From Kitasatospora xanthocidica (lineage in GTDB: Bacteria; Actinomycetota; Actinomycetes; Streptomycetales; Streptomycetaceae), in contig NZ_BNBY01000011.1 in NCBI RefSeq assembly GCF_014656195.1, forward strand, positions 144,352-208,351: a DNA stretch of 64,000 nucleotides, in the 5' to 3' direction. This document shows, piece after piece, positions 25,358 through 34,014 of the stretch (positions within the stretch are counted from its first letter, which is position 1; every line of letters begins with the position of its first letter). Below the pieces are notes generated by a model. It ran no database searches. It saw only the letters and a program-made list of their open reading frames with translations, and had not been told where the DNA came from. The translations under genes and the position numbers were made by a program.

Positions 25358-25481
25358 GAGCCGCACTGGTCAACTGCAACCCCAGCGCGAGTAAGGGTTG
25401 GGTATGGGAACGGCCGCGCCCTCCCCGACGGGGCGCCGGCCCATCACCCGTCAGCCCACCGCCCGTCAGGCCGTCGGACCG

Positions 25482-25802
25482 TCACCCCCACCATTGCTCG
25501 GGCACCGGCTCGGGCTCGGCCGGGACCGTCACCGGTTCAGCGGAGCGCACCAGCAGGTCGCCCGCCTCCGTCGCGGCGACCAGGTAGCCGCACTCGCGCA
25601 GCACGAGCGCGGCCGCGTCGCTGAGTGCCGCGCGCGCCTCCCGGGTGGGCGGGCCGTCCGGGTCCGCGCCCGGCGTCCAGCCGACCACCACACCCTCGGG
25701 GTGGTGGCCGATCCACAGCGGTGAGGGGCCCGGCTCGGTGTCGAACCCGGCGCGGGCCAGGGCCCCGGTGACGTCCTCGAAGAGTTCACGGTGATCCACC
25801 AT
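25482..25802 (-). CDS. Small conserved hypothetical protein
   Basis: A 106-residue soluble protein beginning MVDHRELFEDVTGALARAG. It has a central PLWIGHHPEGVVVGWTPG strand-rich part and a helix rich in Ala (EARAALSDAAALVLRECGY). It looks like a small conserved actinomycete protein with an alpha/beta fold, but I cannot name the family. ATG 25802 is preferred; upstream frame to 25979 lacks protein-like sequence, and no obvious ribosome site is seen. Confidence 0.6.
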   Translation of the reverse strand: MVDHRELFEDVTGALARAGFDTEPGPSPLWIGHHPEGVVVGWTPGADPDGPPTREARAALSDAAALVLRECGYLVAATEAGDLLVRSAEPVTVPAEPEPVPEQWWG

Positions 25803-26098
25803 TGGCGCAGCGTAGGCCGTCGACCGCGCGACCCCCGGACGCGGCGCGCGCCGAATCGGTTCAGCGGCACCCGACCGCAGCATCGACCCCAGTTGGGCCG
25901 AGCGGCGGCCAGCCGATCGGGCGCCGGGAACCCCCGTAAGGCCCGACACGAGCGGCCGGACGGGCCGATGGACGTGCACAGTCGGTCCCCTGCCGACAGC
26001 ATGTCAGAGTAAGCGATCCATCACCCTGAGCAACGAGTCCAGCGGGCCGACCCGGTCCGCGCGCCGGTCCGACCGGCAGGCCCGTATCGAGAGGTCCC

Positions 26099-26182
26099 AT
26101 GATCACAACACTTCGCCGGCCGGCGCTCCCGCCGACGGGGCTCCATCACGGCACGCCGAGGACGCCGGGGAGCCCGTCGTGA
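26099..26182 (+). CDS. 27-residue ORF overlapping the qcrB start
   Basis: ATG 26099 follows GAGAGG at four bases. It encodes 27 residues rich in Pro, Arg and Thr, and stops with a TGA that overlaps the qcrB GTG (GTGA at 26179-26182). The arrangement could be a translationally coupled leader peptide or the scarred C-terminal remnant of a lost upstream gene. No function can be assigned. Confidence 0.4.
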   Translation: MITTLRRPALPPTGLHHGTPRTPGSPS

Positions 26183-27834
26183 GAGCCGACCAGCAGTCGC
26201 AGCCGGGACCGGTGACCAGCACGCGCGCCAAACCGTCGAACGCGGGTGAGGCGCTGGCCGACTGGACCGACGGCCGGCTCGGCATCTACTCCCTGGCCAA
26301 GGCCAATCTGCGCAAGATCTTCCCGGACCACTGGTCCTTCATGCTGGGCGAGGTCGCGCTCTACACCTTCGTCATCATCATCCTGACCGGTGTCTGGCTG
26401 ACCCTCTTCTTCAACCCGAGCATGGGCGAGGTCGTCTACGACGGCTCCTACGTCCCGCTCAAGGGCATCCCGATGTCGGAGGCCTACGCGTCGACGATGA
26501 GGATCAGCTTCGAGGTGCGCGGCGGCCTGCTGATGCGCCAGATCCACCACTGGGCGGCGATCGTCTTCATCGCCTCGATGTTCACCCACATGATGCGGGT
26601 GTTCTTCACCGGCGCGTTCCGCAAGCCCCGCGAGATCAACTGGGTCTTCGGCGCGCTGCTGCTCTTCCTCGGCATGTTCGACGGCTTCATGGGCTACTCG
26701 CTGCCGGACGACCTGCTCTCCGGCACCGGCATCCGCTTCATGGAGGGCGCCGTCCTCGCCGTCCCGATCGTCGGCACCTACCTGCAGTTCTTCATGTTCG
26801 GCGGCGAGTTCCCGGGCCACGACATCATCCCGCGGCTGTTCACCGTCCACATCCTGCTGATCCCGGGCGTCATGCTCGGGCTCCTGGTGGCGCACCTGAT
26901 CCTGGTCTTCTACCACAAGCACACCCAGTTCGCCGGACCCGGCCGGACCAACCAGAACGTCGTCGGCATGCCGCTGATGCCGGTCTACATGGCCAAGGCG
27001 GGCGGCTTCTTCTTCCTGGTCTTCGGCGTGGTCGCGGTCATGTCGGCGATCGCCACGGTCAACCCGATCTGGGCGTACGGCCCGTACCGGCCCGACCAGG
27101 TGTCCACGGACGCCCAGCCGGACTGGTACATGGGCTTCTCCGAGGGCCTGATCCGGGTGATGCCGGGCTGGGAGATCAGCGTCTGGGGCGGCCACACCCT
27201 GAACCTCGGGGTGTTCGTCCCGCTGATGATCTTCCCGACCGTGCTGATGGTCCTCTGGGGCTGGCCGTTCCTGGAGGCCTGGGTCACCGGGGACCGCGGT
27301 GAGCACCACATCGCCGACCGTCCGCGCAACGCCCCGGTCCGCACCGCGTTCGGCGCCGCCTGGATCAGCCTCTACCTGATCCTGCTGGCCGGCGGCGGCA
27401 ACGACCTGCTGGCCACCCACTTCCACCTGTCGATCAACGCGATCACCTACGCGGTGCGGGCCGGCTTCTTCGCCCTGCCGGTGATCGTCTTCGTGATCAC
27501 CAAGCGGTGGTGCCTTGGCCTGCAGCGCAGGGACAAGGAGAAGGTGCTGCACGGCCGGGAGACCGGCGTCATCAAGCGGCTCCAGCACGGCGAGTTCGTC
27601 GAGATCCACGCCCCGCTGCCGCAGGGCCGGCTCTTCACCCTCACCTCGCACGACCAGCCGCAGCCGGACGTCCTGCCGCCCGCGGTGGACGAGAACGGGG
27701 TGGTCCGCAAGACCGGTCTGCTGACCCGCGCCCGGGTGAAGCTGTCCCGCGGCTTCTACGGCCGGGAGAGCCAGATCGCCAAGCCCACGGCGGAGGAGCA
27801 CGCCGAGGTCACGAGCGGCCACGGCCACCACTGA
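26179..27834 (+). CDS. qcrB: Cytochrome bc1 complex cytochrome b subunit, stand-alone copy
   Basis: Membrane cytochrome b of the menaquinol:cytochrome c reductase (551 residues), carrying two b haems for quinol oxidation. Haem-ligand histidines lie in RQIHHWAAIVF/MFTHMMR and FTVHILLI/VAHLILVFYHK. The Qo-site loop is the actinobacterial form around MPGWEI, with an extra C-terminal helix and soluble tail ending HGHH. GGGGAG precedes the GTG by 6 bases. In actinomycetes the main copy is in ctaE-qcrCAB. Here no qcrC, qcrA or oxidase gene is linked, so this is probably a paralogue of conditional use. A strong terminator follows. Confidence 0.9.
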   Translation: MRADQQSQPGPVTSTRAKPSNAGEALADWTDGRLGIYSLAKANLRKIFPDHWSFMLGEVALYTFVIIILTGVWLTLFFNPSMGEVVYDGSYVPLKGIPMSEAYASTMRISFEVRGGLLMRQIHHWAAIVFIASMFTHMMRVFFTGAFRKPREINWVFGALLLFLGMFDGFMGYSLPDDLLSGTGIRFMEGAVLAVPIVGTYLQFFMFGGEFPGHDIIPRLFTVHILLIPGVMLGLLVAHLILVFYHKHTQFAGPGRTNQNVVGMPLMPVYMAKAGGFFFLVFGVVAVMSAIATVNPIWAYGPYRPDQVSTDAQPDWYMGFSEGLIRVMPGWEISVWGGHTLNLGVFVPLMIFPTVLMVLWGWPFLEAWVTGDRGEHHIADRPRNAPVRTAFGAAWISLYLILLAGGGNDLLATHFHLSINAITYAVRAGFFALPVIVFVITKRWCLGLQRRDKEKVLHGRETGVIKRLQHGEFVEIHAPLPQGRLFTLTSHDQPQPDVLPPAVDENGVVRKTGLLTRARVKLSRGFYGRESQIAKPTAEEHAEVTSGHGHH

Positions 27835-27848
27835 CCCCTCCCGGGGGC

Positions 27849-27896
27849 ACGACGAGGGCCCGCTGCGCCGGCGACGGCACAGCGGGCCCTCGTCGT
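27849..27896. terminator. Terminator hairpin after qcrB
   Basis: Perfect 17-bp stem (ACGACGAGGGCCCGCTG and complement) with a 14-base loop, starting 14 bases after the qcrB stop. It also faces the 3' end of the convergent small gene and may serve both. Confidence 0.88.
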
Positions 27897-27915
27897 TCGG
27901 GCCGCCCCTGGAACC

Positions 27916-28317
27916 TCAGCCCCGCAGGGCCGCCGGGACGACGGCGAACAGCGCGGCGGCGACGGTGACGGAGAGGCAGAGCGCCGCCCAGCGGGTGCAG
28001 ATCCGGCGGCACTCGGCCCGGTAGCGGGCGGCCAGTCGGCGGCAGCGCTCCACCGCGCGGTCGACGACCTCCTCGGCGTAGCGCAGCCGGTCGGCGGTGT
28101 AGGCCTGTTCGAGGTTCTCCCGTTCCGCGGCCGGCAGCCAGGGGAACTGCGCGGCGAAGGCGCGGGCGTCCCGCTCGGCCGCCGCGACCTCCGCCTCCCA
28201 GGCCAGGTAGCCCTCGATCCGGGCGAACTCCACCCGGGAGTCCGCCCGGCGGGCGTTCCCGGCGGGCTTGCCCTGGCGGGGGTTCCGCGCGCGCGGCGGA
28301 CGCTGCCTGCCACCCAT
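27916..28317 (-). CDS. Small tail-anchored hypothetical membrane protein
   Basis: A 133-residue protein. The first 25 residues are strongly basic (RQRPPRARNPRQGKPAG), the middle is a charged helical, possibly coiled-coil segment (about 30-105), and the C-terminus is one transmembrane helix (WAALCLSVTVAAALFAVVPA). Family not recognised. It is divergent from a TetR gene. Confidence 0.65.
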   Translation of the reverse strand: MGGRQRPPRARNPRQGKPAGNARRADSRVEFARIEGYLAWEAEVAAAERDARAFAAQFPWLPAAERENLEQAYTADRLRYAEEVVDRAVERCRRLAARYRAECRRICTRWAALCLSVTVAAALFAVVPAALRG

Positions 28318-28465
28318 GGCCGCTCCTCAAGTCCTGTCGGGCCGTCCCGCCGGAATGTGCGGGGCCGAACCCCCGGGCGGAATCGCTCCGCGATCAGGCA
28401 ACTACTACCAGCGACAAATCGCAGGTGGCGAGCGGCTCGCCACGGCCCCGTACGCCGAGAAAAAG

Positions 28466-28497
28466 TTGCGCGCTACGCACTATTGCGCGTTGCGCAC
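28466..28497. promoter_or_regulatory. Twin repeat operator upstream of TetR-monooxygenase operon
   Basis: Two copies of TTGCGCGYTRCGCAC (28466-28480 and 28483-28497). Each holds a TGCG/CGCA inverted repeat; the second has the perfect form TGCGC-GTT-GCGCA. They lie 23-54 bases before the TetR start codon and stand out as less GC-rich. Autoregulation by the downstream TetR protein is inferred. Confidence 0.62.
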
Positions 28498-28519
28498 CTT
28501 TTGCCGGACAGTGGTGGCC

Positions 28520-29131
28520 ATGACGACGGATCAACCCGGCCTGCGGGAACGGAAGAAGGCCGCGACCCGGGAGGCACTGAGCTGGGCCGCCCTGCGCCTG
28601 GCGGTGGAACGGGGACTGGAGAACGTCCGGGTGGAGGACATCGCGGCCGAGGCCGGGGTGTCGCCCCGCACGTACAACAACTACTTCTCCAGCAAGGCCG
28701 AGGCGATCGTCTTCCGGCACCGCGACCGCGTCCGGCGGGCCGCCGGAGCGCTGCGGGGACGGCCGGCCACCGAGCCGCTCTGGGAGGCACTGACCCGGGC
28801 CCTGCTCGAACCGTTCGGGGACACGGCCGAGCAGCCGCACCCGCGCTGGACCGCCGCCGTCCGGCTGCTGCTGAGCGAACCGGCGCTCCAGGCCGAGCTG
28901 TGGCGCGGCGGGGCCGAGGAGGCCCAGCTCGCGGCCGCCGTGGCCGCCCGGACAGGGACCGACCCGGACCGGGACCTCTACCCGAAGCTGGTCGCCGCGG
29001 CGGCCATGGCCGCGGTCAAGGCCGCCAACGACCAGTACCTGACCGCGGACCCGCCGGCGCCGTTCCAGCCGCTGTTCACCGAGGCGCTGCGCCTGCTGGC
29101 AGCCGGGCTGCCCGATCCGTCGACCCGATGA
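28520..29131 (+). CDS. TetR-family regulator of the adjacent monooxygenase
   Basis: A 203-residue TetR regulator. It starts LRERKKAATREALSWAAL, with the HTH VEDIAAEAGVSPRTYNNYF followed by SSKAEAIV, and a MftR/C-terminal-like helical domain. It sits 27 bp upstream of an FAD monooxygenase in the same orientation, with a double repeat operator before it, so the two probably form one autoregulated unit. ATG 28520 is used; the frame extends far upstream without protein-like content. Confidence 0.9.
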   Translation: MTTDQPGLRERKKAATREALSWAALRLAVERGLENVRVEDIAAEAGVSPRTYNNYFSSKAEAIVFRHRDRVRRAAGALRGRPATEPLWEALTRALLEPFGDTAEQPHPRWTAAVRLLLSEPALQAELWRGGAEEAQLAAAVAARTGTDPDRDLYPKLVAAAAMAAVKAANDQYLTADPPAPFQPLFTEALRLLAAGLPDPSTR

Positions 29132-29158
29132 AACCGTCTTCTCAGAGGGGGACCCGAG

Positions 29159-30694
29159 ATGATCCACGACGTCGCCGTCGTCGGCGCCGGTCCGAACGGG
29201 CTGATGCTGGCCTGCGAGCTGGCACTGGCCGGGATCCGTCCGGTGGTGCTGGAACGGCTGCCCGAACGCTCGCCGGCCCAGAAGGCCAACGGCCTCGTCG
29301 GCCAGGTGATCCGGTTGCTCGACCACCGGGGCCTGTACGAGCCGCTCGCCGGCCCGGGCACCCCGCGACCCGTGCCGCGCTTCGTGTTCGGCGCCTTCCC
29401 GCTGGACCTGCGACAGCTCGACGGCAACCCACTGTACGCACTGCCGGTGCCGCAGCACCGGATCGAGGAAGTCCTCGAGGAGCGCGCCCGCGGGCTCGGC
29501 ATCGCCGTACGCCGCGGCTGCGAGCTCACCGGCCTCGCCCAGGACGCGACGGGAGTGACGATCGACTGCCAAGGCCCGGACGGTGACGGGCGGTTGCGCG
29601 CCCGCTACCTGGTCGGCGCCGACGGCGGACGCAGCACCGTCCGCAAGCTGGCCGGGATCGGCTTCCCCGGGGTCACCTCGCCCGACCCGGTCTCACGCAT
29701 CGCGCACGTGCTGCTCCCGGAGGAGGTGCGCACCACCGACACCGGCGAGTTCCTGCTGCCCGGCTGCCCGACCCCGTTCCGACCGTTCACCCACACCCGT
29801 ACCGAGCACGGCGTCTTCGTCATCGCCCCCTTCGGCCCGGACGCCACCATGGTCGCCACGTCGGAGTGGGGCGGCCCGACGCCCGCCGAGGAGAGCCCGC
29901 TCACCCTGGACGAACTGCGCGCCAGCATCCGCCGGGTGACCGGCGCCGACCTGGCGCTCACCCCGGCCCGCACGCCCGGCCCGCTCACCCCGCGCCGCCA
30001 GGTCGGCCACAACACCCGGCTCGCCGAACGCTACCGGCAGGGCCGTGTCCTGCTGGTCGGCGACGCCGCGCACGTGCACGCCGCGACCGGCGGCCCAGGC
30101 CTCAACCTCGGCCTGCAGGACGCCGCCAACCTCGGCTGGAAGCTCGCCGCCGAACTCTCCGGATGGGCCCCGCCCGGCCTGCTGGACAGCTACCACGACG
30201 AGCGGCACCCGATCGGCGAGCGGGTCTTCATGCACTCGCAGGCCCAGATGGCGCTGATGGCCCCGGGCCCCGGGACCACGGCGGTGCGCGCCCTGTTCGG
30301 CGAACTGCTGTCGCACCCGGACAACCTCGGCCGGATCGCCGCGCTGATGGCGGGCAGCGACATCCGCTACGACACCGGCTGCCCGCACCCGCTCGCCGGA
30401 CGGTTCGCGCCGGACCTCGCGCTCGGCACCGCCGCCGGGCCCGCCCGGCTCGCCGAACTCGCCCGCACCGGACGCCCCTTGCTGCTCGACCTCGGCGGCG
30501 GCAAGCACGCGGACGGCGCGGCCGGGTGGCGGGACCGGGTGGACACCGTGGTCGCCGACTGCGCCGAACCGCCCGCCGGCGCCCTGCTGCTGCGCCCGGA
30601 CGGGTACGTCGCCTGGGCGTCGGAAGCCGACGACCCCGATCCGGACGGCCTCGCCGAGGCCCTGCGCACCTGGTTCGGCGACGCCCGCGGCTGA
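29159..30694 (+). CDS. FAD-dependent aromatic monooxygenase (Rox/PHBH-like)
   Basis: A 511-residue group A flavoprotein hydroxylase using NADPH and O2 on a phenolic or polyketide substrate. FAD motifs are VVGAGPNGLMLACELALAG at the N-terminus, the conserved GADGGRSTVRK (DG motif) and LLVGDAAHVHAATGGPGLN (GD motif). A thioredoxin-like C-terminal domain follows at about 400-511, as in rifampicin monooxygenase and polyketide hydroxylases. Paired with a TetR gene upstream. No biosynthetic genes are linked, so detoxification is a plausible role. The final 16 bp are duplicated 34 bp downstream. Confidence 0.88.
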   Translation: MIHDVAVVGAGPNGLMLACELALAGIRPVVLERLPERSPAQKANGLVGQVIRLLDHRGLYEPLAGPGTPRPVPRFVFGAFPLDLRQLDGNPLYALPVPQHRIEEVLEERARGLGIAVRRGCELTGLAQDATGVTIDCQGPDGDGRLRARYLVGADGGRSTVRKLAGIGFPGVTSPDPVSRIAHVLLPEEVRTTDTGEFLLPGCPTPFRPFTHTRTEHGVFVIAPFGPDATMVATSEWGGPTPAEESPLTLDELRASIRRVTGADLALTPARTPGPLTPRRQVGHNTRLAERYRQGRVLLVGDAAHVHAATGGPGLNLGLQDAANLGWKLAAELSGWAPPGLLDSYHDERHPIGERVFMHSQAQMALMAPGPGTTAVRALFGELLSHPDNLGRIAALMAGSDIRYDTGCPHPLAGRFAPDLALGTAAGPARLAELARTGRPLLLDLGGGKHADGAAGWRDRVDTVVADCAEPPAGALLLRPDGYVAWASEADDPDPDGLAEALRTWFGDARG

Positions 30695-30730
30695 GTCGCG
30701 ACCACCGCTGCGCCACGCCCGCGGCTGAGT
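30681..30730. repeat. 16-bp direct repeat spanning the monooxygenase stop
   Basis: ACGCCCGCGGCTGAGT occurs at 30681-30696 (end of the coding sequence, including TGA) and again at 30715-30730. This looks like a short local duplication of the gene's 3' end. Confidence 0.85.
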
Positions 30731-30879
30731 ACGCGCACGTGGTCGCGATGTGCACCGATGTTCACCGTCGGGGGAAACACCTGATCCGGACCTTCCGGCG
30801 CGAGTGACGCCCGGTCAACTATGGTCGTCGCGGCCCGCCCCACCGGGGGCGGTCCTCCAACCGACGAGACGGGGAAACT

Positions 30880-31536
30880 GTGCGCATCGGAATCATCGGC
30901 ACGGGCATGGTCGGGCAGACGCTGGGGAGCAAGCTGGTCTCGCTCGGCCACCAGGTGACGCTGGGATCCCGCGAGAAGGGCAACGAGAAGGGCCTGGCCT
31001 GGGCCGCGCAGGCCGGCCCCGACGCCCAGGCCGGGACCTTCGCCGAGGCGGCCGCCTTCGGCGAGGTGGTGCTGAACGCCACCGGCGGGACGGTCGCCCT
31101 GGCCGCGCTGCGGGCGGCCGGGGCCGAGCACCTCGCGGGCAAGCTGCTGATCGACGTCTCCAACCCGCTGGTCTTCGGTCCGGAAGGCCAGGTCAGCCTC
31201 GACCCGGTGAACACCGACAGCGTCGGCGAGCGCATCCAGCGCGAGTTCCCGGAGGCCCGGGTGGTCAAGGCCCTCAACACCATCAACTGCGAGCTGATGG
31301 TGGAGCCGGGCCGGCTGTCCGGCGAGCACAACCTCTTCGTCGCCGGCGACGACGCGGCGGCCAAGGCGGAGGCCGTCGCGCTGCTCGGCGGCTTCGGCTG
31401 GCCGGCCGAGTGGATCATCGACCTCGGGGACATCTCGGCCGCCCGGGCGACGGAGATGATGATGCCGCTCTGGCTCCGGATGATGCGGCACTTCGGCGAC
31501 GCCGACTTCAACTACTCGTTCCGGCGCCCCGCGTAA
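30880..31536 (+). CDS. F420H2:NADP-reductase family dinucleotide-binding protein
   Basis: A 218-residue single-domain oxidoreductase of the NADP-dependent F420 reductase family. The N-terminal Rossmann motif is MRIGIIGTGMVGQTLGSKL, with LGSREKGNEKG for the NADP phosphate. VSNPL and the AFNT-like VVKALNTINCELM are family hallmarks. Some members reduce F420, others are uncharacterised house-cleaning reductases, so the substrate is not certain. The GTG start has a GACGGGG site upstream. A perfect 16-bp hairpin terminates the unit. Confidence 0.85.
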   Translation: MRIGIIGTGMVGQTLGSKLVSLGHQVTLGSREKGNEKGLAWAAQAGPDAQAGTFAEAAAFGEVVLNATGGTVALAALRAAGAEHLAGKLLIDVSNPLVFGPEGQVSLDPVNTDSVGERIQREFPEARVVKALNTINCELMVEPGRLSGEHNLFVAGDDAAAKAEAVALLGGFGWPAEWIIDLGDISAARATEMMMPLWLRMMRHFGDADFNYSFRRPA

Positions 31537-31541
31537 CGCAC

Positions 31542-31577
31542 CGGGCCGCCCCCTCGGTGCGCCGAGGGGGCGGCCCG
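31542..31577. terminator. Terminator hairpin after the F420-reductase-like gene
   Basis: Perfect 16-bp stem (CGGGCCGCCCCCTCGG and complement) with the tetraloop TGCG, starting a few bases after the stop codon. Confidence 0.9.
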
Positions 31578-31673
31578 CGTCCACCGCGGGTCGCACGGGG
31601 CGGCGTACGGGGACCGGGCGGACCGGGGCCCCGGGCGGCGGTGGCCGCACCGCGGTGGGGGAGAATGGACCGC

Positions 31674-32105
31674 ATGTCCCGACCTCGTTCCGAGCCCCGC
31701 GCCGCCGCGCCCCGGCTGCTGCCCTCCTCCCCCTGCCCGTGCGGCCTGCCCGCCGCCTACGGGGACTGCTGCGGCCGACTGCACCGCGGCCAGGCCGCCG
31801 CCACCACCGCCGAGTCGCTGATGCGCTCCCGGTTCAGCGCCTTCGCCGCGCAGGACGAGGCGTACCTGCTGCGCACCTGGCACCCGGACACCCGGCCCGC
31901 CGAGGTCGACTTCGACCCGGCGCTGCGCTGGACCCGGCTGGAGGTGGTCTCCACGACCGAGGGCGGCGCGTTCCACGCGGAGGGCACGGTCGCCTTCCGC
32001 GCGCACTGGACCGAGGGCACGGAGCAGGGCGTACTCGCCGAGCACAGCCGCTTCGTGCGGTACGAGGGCGCCTGGGTGTACCTCGACGCCCTCTCGCTCG
32101 GCTGA
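31674..32105 (+). CDS. YchJ-like protein with SEC-C-type motif
   Basis: A 143-residue protein. The N-terminal CPCGLPAAYGDCCGRLHRG is a SEC-C-type zinc motif, followed by the YchJ NTF2-like domain: TAESLMRSRFSAFAAQDEAYLLRTWHPDTRP and the C-terminal FRAHW and FVRYEGAWVYLD segments. Family function is unknown. ATG 31674 is chosen over ATG 31665 because the GGGGGAG site is correctly spaced only for the former. It converges on the deacetylase gene. Confidence 0.88.
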   Translation: MSRPRSEPRAAAPRLLPSSPCPCGLPAAYGDCCGRLHRGQAAATTAESLMRSRFSAFAAQDEAYLLRTWHPDTRPAEVDFDPALRWTRLEVVSTTEGGAFHAEGTVAFRAHWTEGTEQGVLAEHSRFVRYEGAWVYLDALSLG

Positions 32106-32123
32106 GCCGCCCCGCCCGGGGAA

Positions 32124-33179
32124 CTACAGGTAGTCGTCCAGGCGGCCCAGGGTGAACCCGGCCGCGGTGACGTCGTTGACGACCTTGCGCAGCAGGTCCG
32201 GCATGGTCGCCTTCCAGATGTCGGTGCCCCGGAAGTGGGTCAGGATGATGTCGCCCGGGTGCAGCTGCCGGTCGTCGTAGCGCCACTCCATGTGGTCCGG
32301 GAAGGCCTCCTCGTTCCACAGCGGCACGGCCTGCACGCCGCAGGAGGCCGCCGCGCGCAGCGTCTCGTCGTTGTACTCGCCGTACGGCGGCCGGAACAGC
32401 CGGGGGCGGACGCCGATCTGCTGCTCCAGCTGGTCCTGCTGGTCGCAGATCTCCCGGCGCTGGGTCTCGTAGTCCAGGACCTTCAGGTTGCGGTGGTTGA
32501 TCGTGTGGTTGTTGATCTCCACGCCCTGGGCGTGCATGTCGCGGAAGTAGCCGTAGTTCTCGCGGGCCAGGTAGTCGGAGACGAAGGCGCTGAACGGGAT
32601 GCCCAGCTCCTCGGCCATCCTGGTGAACGCCGGGTCCTTCTCGGCGCCGTCGTCGACGGTCAGGAAGACCACCTTGTCGTCGGTCGGCACCCGGTAGACC
32701 ACCGGCGGGCGGCCGTCCGCGAGCTTGACGCCCTGGACCGGGGTGAGCCGGGCCCTGGTCGCCGGGCGCGGCAGGGCCTTCAGCGGCGGGCGCTCCAGGC
32801 CCCAGCGCTGCGCGGTCTCCAGGGCGGTCCGGACGGCGGTCTCCTGGCGGGCGACCGCCTCGCTGCTGGCCTCCTCCTCCTGGCGGGCCAGACCGGGCAG
32901 CAGCGGCGGGGCCGCCGGCACGCGGGCCGCGCCGCGGTCGGCGGCCTCGACGGGCCCGCCGGGAGCCGCGGCCGCCTTGGGGGCGGGTGCCGCGTCCGTC
33001 CTGGCCGGCTCCGTCCTGGCCGGGGCCGCCCCGGGCGCGGCGGGGCCGGCCGGACCGGCGCAGCCGGCGAGGACGGCGGAGAGGCAGACGGTGGCCAGCA
33101 GGCCGTTCCGCACACCGCCCCGACGCTTCTGACTCCCCCTCAAACCCCCATTAGTCTGACAATCTGATGGTCTGTCCAT
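32124..33179 (-). CDS. Lipoprotein polysaccharide deacetylase (NodB domain)
   Basis: Predicted membrane-anchored carbohydrate esterase family 4 enzyme acting on cell-wall or extracellular glycan N-acetyl groups. The N-terminus ends in a lipobox (LSAVLAGC). An Ala/Pro-rich linker and a helical stretch precede the NodB domain (about residues 165-350), which has TVDDGAEKD (catalytic Asp and metal Asp), NNHTINHR (metal-binding HxxxH), RPPYGEYN and, near the end, LTHFRGTD. All five CE4 motifs are thus recognisable. ATG 33179 is used; a nearby GTG would also retain the lipobox. A 10-bp minisatellite lies upstream. Confidence 0.88.
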   Translation of the reverse strand: MDRPSDCQTNGGLRGSQKRRGGVRNGLLATVCLSAVLAGCAGPAGPAAPGAAPARTEPARTDAAPAPKAAAAPGGPVEAADRGAARVPAAPPLLPGLARQEEEASSEAVARQETAVRTALETAQRWGLERPPLKALPRPATRARLTPVQGVKLADGRPPVVYRVPTDDKVVFLTVDDGAEKDPAFTRMAEELGIPFSAFVSDYLARENYGYFRDMHAQGVEINNHTINHRNLKVLDYETQRREICDQQDQLEQQIGVRPRLFRPPYGEYNDETLRAAASCGVQAVPLWNEEAFPDHMEWRYDDRQLHPGDIILTHFRGTDIWKATMPDLLRKVVNDVTAAGFTLGRLDDYL

Positions 33180-33270
33180 AGCTGCACTGCTCCCCCGCCG
33201 TGCACCCCCTCCAATCCCCCCATCACCCGCGCGGGGCAACGGCGCGCCGGGGGCCTTGCCGTTCCTTTGC

Positions 33271-33320
33271 CGTCGGGAGCCGTCGGGAGCCGTCGGAAGC
33301 CGTCCGGAGCCGTCGGGAGC
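33271..33320. repeat. Five-copy 10-bp tandem repeat
   Basis: Units CGTCGGGAGC at 33271, 33281, 33291 (one change), 33301 (one change) and 33311, in the gap between the deacetylase start and the GNAT gene. No gene is visible in this gap. Confidence 0.9.
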
Positions 33321-33401
33321 CGTCCGCCCGGGGACCGATGACGACGGCGAGGGCTCCGAAAACCGATTGCGACGGCCCGGCCGGAAGTGGATCATGCCCG
33401 C

Positions 33402-33941
33402 ATGACCGACACCGCGCCTCGCCGTACCGACCTCTGGGCCGTCTCTCCGGCCGACGTGACCACACCCGAGGCCCTGGAGCTGCTGCGCGAGTACTACTAC
33501 GACGTGGCCAACCGCTACTACCGCCTCCACCTCGGGCGGGAGGGCACCCCGGAGGAGCTGGAGTCCGGCCTGGCCGACTCCCCCAGCGACGACCTCACCG
33601 CGCCGGACGGCCTGTTCCTGATCGGCCGCCACGACGGCACCGCCCACTCCTGCGCCGGCCTGCGGCGGCTCGACGCCACCACCGTCGAGCTGACCCGGGT
33701 CTACGTCCGCCCCGGCCTGCGCGGCACCGGCGGCGGCGCCCGGCTGCTCGCCGCCGTCGACGAGGCCGCCCGCTCCCTCGGCGCCGAGCGGATCGTCCTC
33801 GACACCCGGCTCGACCTCGTCGAGGCCCGAGCGCTCTACCTCCGCCACGGCTACCAGGAGATCCCCGCCTACAGCAACGGCCCGTACGCCCAGGTCTGGT
33901 ACGGCAAGGAGCTCACCGCGCCCGCCCGCCCGGCGAGTTGA
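33402..33941 (+). CDS. GNAT-family N-acetyltransferase
   Basis: A 179-residue acetyl-CoA-dependent transferase. The acetyl-CoA site is VYVRPGLRGTGGGARLLAAV, preceded by the beta-4 strand VELTRV and followed by IVLDTR and the EARALYLRHGYQEI ending typical of the fold. The substrate is unknown. ATG 33402 fits the family N-terminus; an in-frame GTG at 33387 would add five residues. It converges on a sugar kinase gene. Confidence 0.85.
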   Translation: MTDTAPRRTDLWAVSPADVTTPEALELLREYYYDVANRYYRLHLGREGTPEELESGLADSPSDDLTAPDGLFLIGRHDGTAHSCAGLRRLDATTVELTRVYVRPGLRGTGGGARLLAAVDEAARSLGAERIVLDTRLDLVEARALYLRHGYQEIPAYSNGPYAQVWYGKELTAPARPAS

Positions 33942-34014
33942 GCGGCAGCGACGACCCGGCGGCCCTGGACGTGATCGCCGCGACGGTCCGGGTCTGCACC
34001 GCGTCGGAGTAGGG

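Noticed and set aside
33942..34012. Protein-like fragment SGSDDPAALDVIAATVRVCTAS after the GNAT gene
   Set aside because: It reads like a C-terminus, but no upstream part of the same frame is protein-like and there is no start signal. Too short to call a remnant.
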